From contig NZ_CAJPVI010000031.1 of NCBI RefSeq assembly GCF_905397435.1, positions 1 through 64,000 on the forward strand: DNA of 64,000 bases, in the 5' to 3' direction. This DNA is from Cupriavidus numazuensis. GTDB taxonomy: Bacteria; Pseudomonadota; Gammaproteobacteria; Burkholderiales; Burkholderiaceae. Numbering within the stretch: position 1 is the first letter of the stretch; each line of letters opens with the position of its first letter. Positions 62,352 through 64,000 of the stretch are shown here, piece by piece. The position numbers were made by a program, and so were the translations under genes. The notes beneath the pieces are model-generated. The model had not been told where the DNA came from. It saw only the letters and a program-made list of their open reading frames with translations, and did not search any database.

Positions 62352-63336
62352 CATATCAAACAAGAGGATGCCGGAGGATGGCGCCCGACTAATCCAGGAT
62401 GCGCTGGCCGAGCTAGGCTGGGATGCAGATGCTGCCGCAGTGGCCGAGAGTGTTCGTCGGCTAGACATCGGCCTTCCTGCTGAGGCCGAATTTTCCGTTA
62501 TCTGCGCTTGGCTTGGCAAATGCGAGTTGCTTCACAAACTTGACCAGCATCAGGTTCCCCCCCGTTCAGCAATGACCTATCAGGTACCGGATGTTTTGGC
62601 CAGATTTTCTACGCAGACGAATCGTTCGCCGGTCCTCGTTGAGGTGAAGTCCAAGCAGGCCAATACGCTTTCATTTCAACCGGCATACTTGAAGCGGCTA
62701 ACCGCGTATGCTGACTTGGTTGGAATGCCTCTGTTGATTGCTTGGAAGTTCCATAGCGTGTGGATGCTGTTCGAGGCGAAGCACCTGACGAAGGCAAAGA
62801 AGAACTTCAACATCTCACTTCAGACTGCTATGCAGGAGAACCTGCTAGGCGTTCTTGCTGGCGATGTCGCGTACAAAGTTGGCGCTGGCGCAGGAGTTCA
62901 CATCCGCTTGCGAAAGGAGGAGTTGGTGGACGTTACGAAGACAGAGGATGGACGAACAGAGAGCTGGAAGATGGTTGTCGACGATGTGGCATTGACCGAT
63001 TACCACGGCAAGCGTATCGAGGACGTTGGTATAGACGTGCAGGCTCTCTTTACCTCCTGGGATTTGGAGGAGACAGAGGAGCATACAAACGCGCATATAC
63101 ACATACACTCGGTTGCCGGCGACGACGGACTACAGTTTGCGTACACTGCGATGCAACGACAGTTGGATTTTGAGTCGCACGGGGATGGTCGACCACATTG
63201 GCGTGGATTGCTTCGTAAAGAGCAGGTGACCGCAAGCATCTCGAATTTCTCGGCAGCGCTGCAAGTGGGGTTCGAGAAGGCGATTGTTTCGCACATTTTT
63301 CATGTGCGCCCGACAACAATTCCAGACTTCCTGTGA
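62341..63336 (+). CDS. PD-(D/E)XK nuclease-like protein, partner of the HEPN gene
   Basis: A 331-residue protein. The N-terminal domain has a restriction-endonuclease-like core: Glu50 in AEAEFSVICAWLGK, Asp84 in YQVPDVLARF, then Glu101 and Lys103 in VLVEVKSK, matching D-x(n)-ExK. It continues with YADLVGMPLLIAWKFHSVWMLFEAKHL, the common fold continuation. The C-terminal half is unique, with EEHTNAHIHIHS and EDVGIDVQALFTSWDLEE. GGGAGGGG lies before ATG 62341, inside the HEPN gene, overlapping its last codons. This is a plausible two-gene defence unit. Function is inference. Confidence 0.78.
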   Translation: MSLDISNKRMPEDGARLIQDALAELGWDADAAAVAESVRRLDIGLPAEAEFSVICAWLGKCELLHKLDQHQVPPRSAMTYQVPDVLARFSTQTNRSPVLVEVKSKQANTLSFQPAYLKRLTAYADLVGMPLLIAWKFHSVWMLFEAKHLTKAKKNFNISLQTAMQENLLGVLAGDVAYKVGAGAGVHIRLRKEELVDVTKTEDGRTESWKMVVDDVALTDYHGKRIEDVGIDVQALFTSWDLEETEEHTNAHIHIHSVAGDDGLQFAYTAMQRQLDFESHGDGRPHWRGLLRKEQVTASISNFSAALQVGFEKAIVSHIFHVRPTTIPDFL

Positions 63337-63485
63337 CGAGGGATAACGTATCTGGCAGATAATCAACTAGGGTTCGCGGACCAGATATTGTATTGAGCTT
63401 ATGGGTTGTAGCGCTCTCCTGGGGTGAAGGATGGTTTAATATAAGCGGAAAAATTTTTGTTGAGAAAAATCTAACGGGACAGAAT

Positions 63486-64000
63486 GTGACCAAGGCAGTT
63501 GACTACGTCGGTATCATCTCCGCAAATCTTCGTATGGGAACAACAGATTGGCTTAAGCGCGATTTGTTGTTGTACGACAAAATCGGCCTCCTTTCATTGG
63601 GTGGCGCTAAGTTGATGCTGCGCTCACACAATGATAGAAGCGCTAGACGTGCAGATACCTATGAGTGGTTGGAGGAACAGGGCGTGCTCTTTGAGGCACC
63701 TTATGATTACGACATCGCTCATCCTGAGGTGCGGTCTCTCATCGAACTGGCCGATGACTCTAATAAGAAATTCGAGTACGAGCATCCAAGTGACCCAGTT
63801 GCGTGGCGCCAAAGGAATGAGTCCGAACGAAAGCCATCGGAGGATTCGTTCCATCATCATTGGAACACCCACATATACTTGGCTCGTGCAGTAGCAGCGC
63901 AGATGAGGCTAAACGGAAATCCGAGGACATTTGCGCTTGTAAATCCACGCAAGTTTGCGCAAGAGCCAGCGACGCGTGAGCTAAAGCAAGTCGAATTGCG
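63486..64000 (+). CDS. Hypothetical protein, 3'-truncated by the window edge
   Basis: A GTG-started frame (MTKAVDYVGIISANLRMGTTDWLKRDLLLYDKIG) runs open to the window end, giving at least 171 residues. It has YEWLEEQGVLFEAPYDYDI and an Asp/Glu-rich centre, with FHHHWNTHIYLARAVAAQ. Composition is AT-rich like the neighbouring island genes. No ATG start is available close by. I do not recognise it. It lies 149 bp after the nuclease gene and may be a third member of that unit or a separate gene. Confidence 0.6.
   Translation, partial: MTKAVDYVGIISANLRMGTTDWLKRDLLLYDKIGLLSLGGAKLMLRSHNDRSARRADTYEWLEEQGVLFEAPYDYDIAHPEVRSLIELADDSNKKFEYEHPSDPVAWRQRNESERKPSEDSFHHHWNTHIYLARAVAAQMRLNGNPRTFALVNPRKFAQEPATRELKQVEL

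Noticed and set aside
54653..64000. CRISPR array within the accessory island
   Set aside because: No repeat-spacer series was found; the only recurrent motif is the pair of transposon-end repeats.

Overview
The window reads as a GC-rich betaproteobacterial chromosome segment, most probably Cupriavidus or a close Burkholderiales relative. This is inferred from three orphan Bug-type tricarboxylate-transporter receptor genes paired with LysR regulators and catabolic enzymes, chrB-chrA chromate genes, the style of argG, and a dispersed non-coding repeat of the kind I associate with this genus. No rRNA or tRNA gene and no CRISPR array was seen.

Layout. 1-3.1 kb: the tail of an IS5-like transposase abuts a 5'-truncated T6SS clpV, followed by tssE. 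3.3-8.8 kb: a type Vd patatin autotransporter, small hypotheticals, a sirtuin and an EamA exporter. 8.8-18.2 kb: two catabolic loci. The first is Bug receptor plus D-aminoacylase-type amidohydrolase with a divergent LysR. The second is CaiB-type CoA-transferase, Bug receptor and enoyl-CoA hydratase, with a convergent LysR. A DUF1439 protein, slyX and a VOC protein lie between them. 18.5-19.9 kb: argG with a terminator. 20.7-27.2 kb: RraA-like aldolase, Bug receptor, LysR, a divergent aconitase-family protein with an N-terminal swivel domain, a Tat-exported intradiol dioxygenase, an NTF2-like protein and an M23 peptidase. 27.5-34.1 kb: a small lipoprotein, then a minus-strand operon for a c-di-GMP-type polysaccharide synthase with HlyD and OprM-like partners. 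34.7-41.0 kb: aldo/keto reductase, a divergent class A PBP, a GlsB-type membrane protein and a chemoreceptor. 41.3-46.0 kb: two chrA genes, an MFS gene and chrB. 46.2-52.0 kb: a TRAP transporter operon with duplicated small proteins, a secreted PPC-domain protein and a 2-keto-4-pentenoate hydratase-like enzyme. 52.9-54.6 kb: LysR and an alpha/beta hydrolase.

Two copies of an approximately 720-bp non-coding repeat with terminal inverted repeats lie in opposite orientation at 19.94-20.66 kb and 52.07-52.80 kb. They bracket about 31 kb.

At 54,653 the sequence changes character. A 5'-TGT end with two copies of a 14-bp motif, 67 bp apart, looks like the TnsB-binding end of a Tn7-like or Tni-type transposon. 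Lower-GC cargo follows to the window edge and resembles a defence island. It holds a CxxC protein behind a 13-bp palindromic operator, a DUF4917/SIR2-like protein, a small secreted protein, and a complete SIR2-APAZ/short prokaryotic Argonaute pair (SPARSA type, translationally coupled). It then has a tightly overlapped HEPN (AbiU2-like) plus PD-(D/E)XK nuclease pair, and a partial gene running off the end. The SPARSA module is a known class. The HEPN/nuclease pair and the palindrome-controlled gene are the best candidates for something not yet described.
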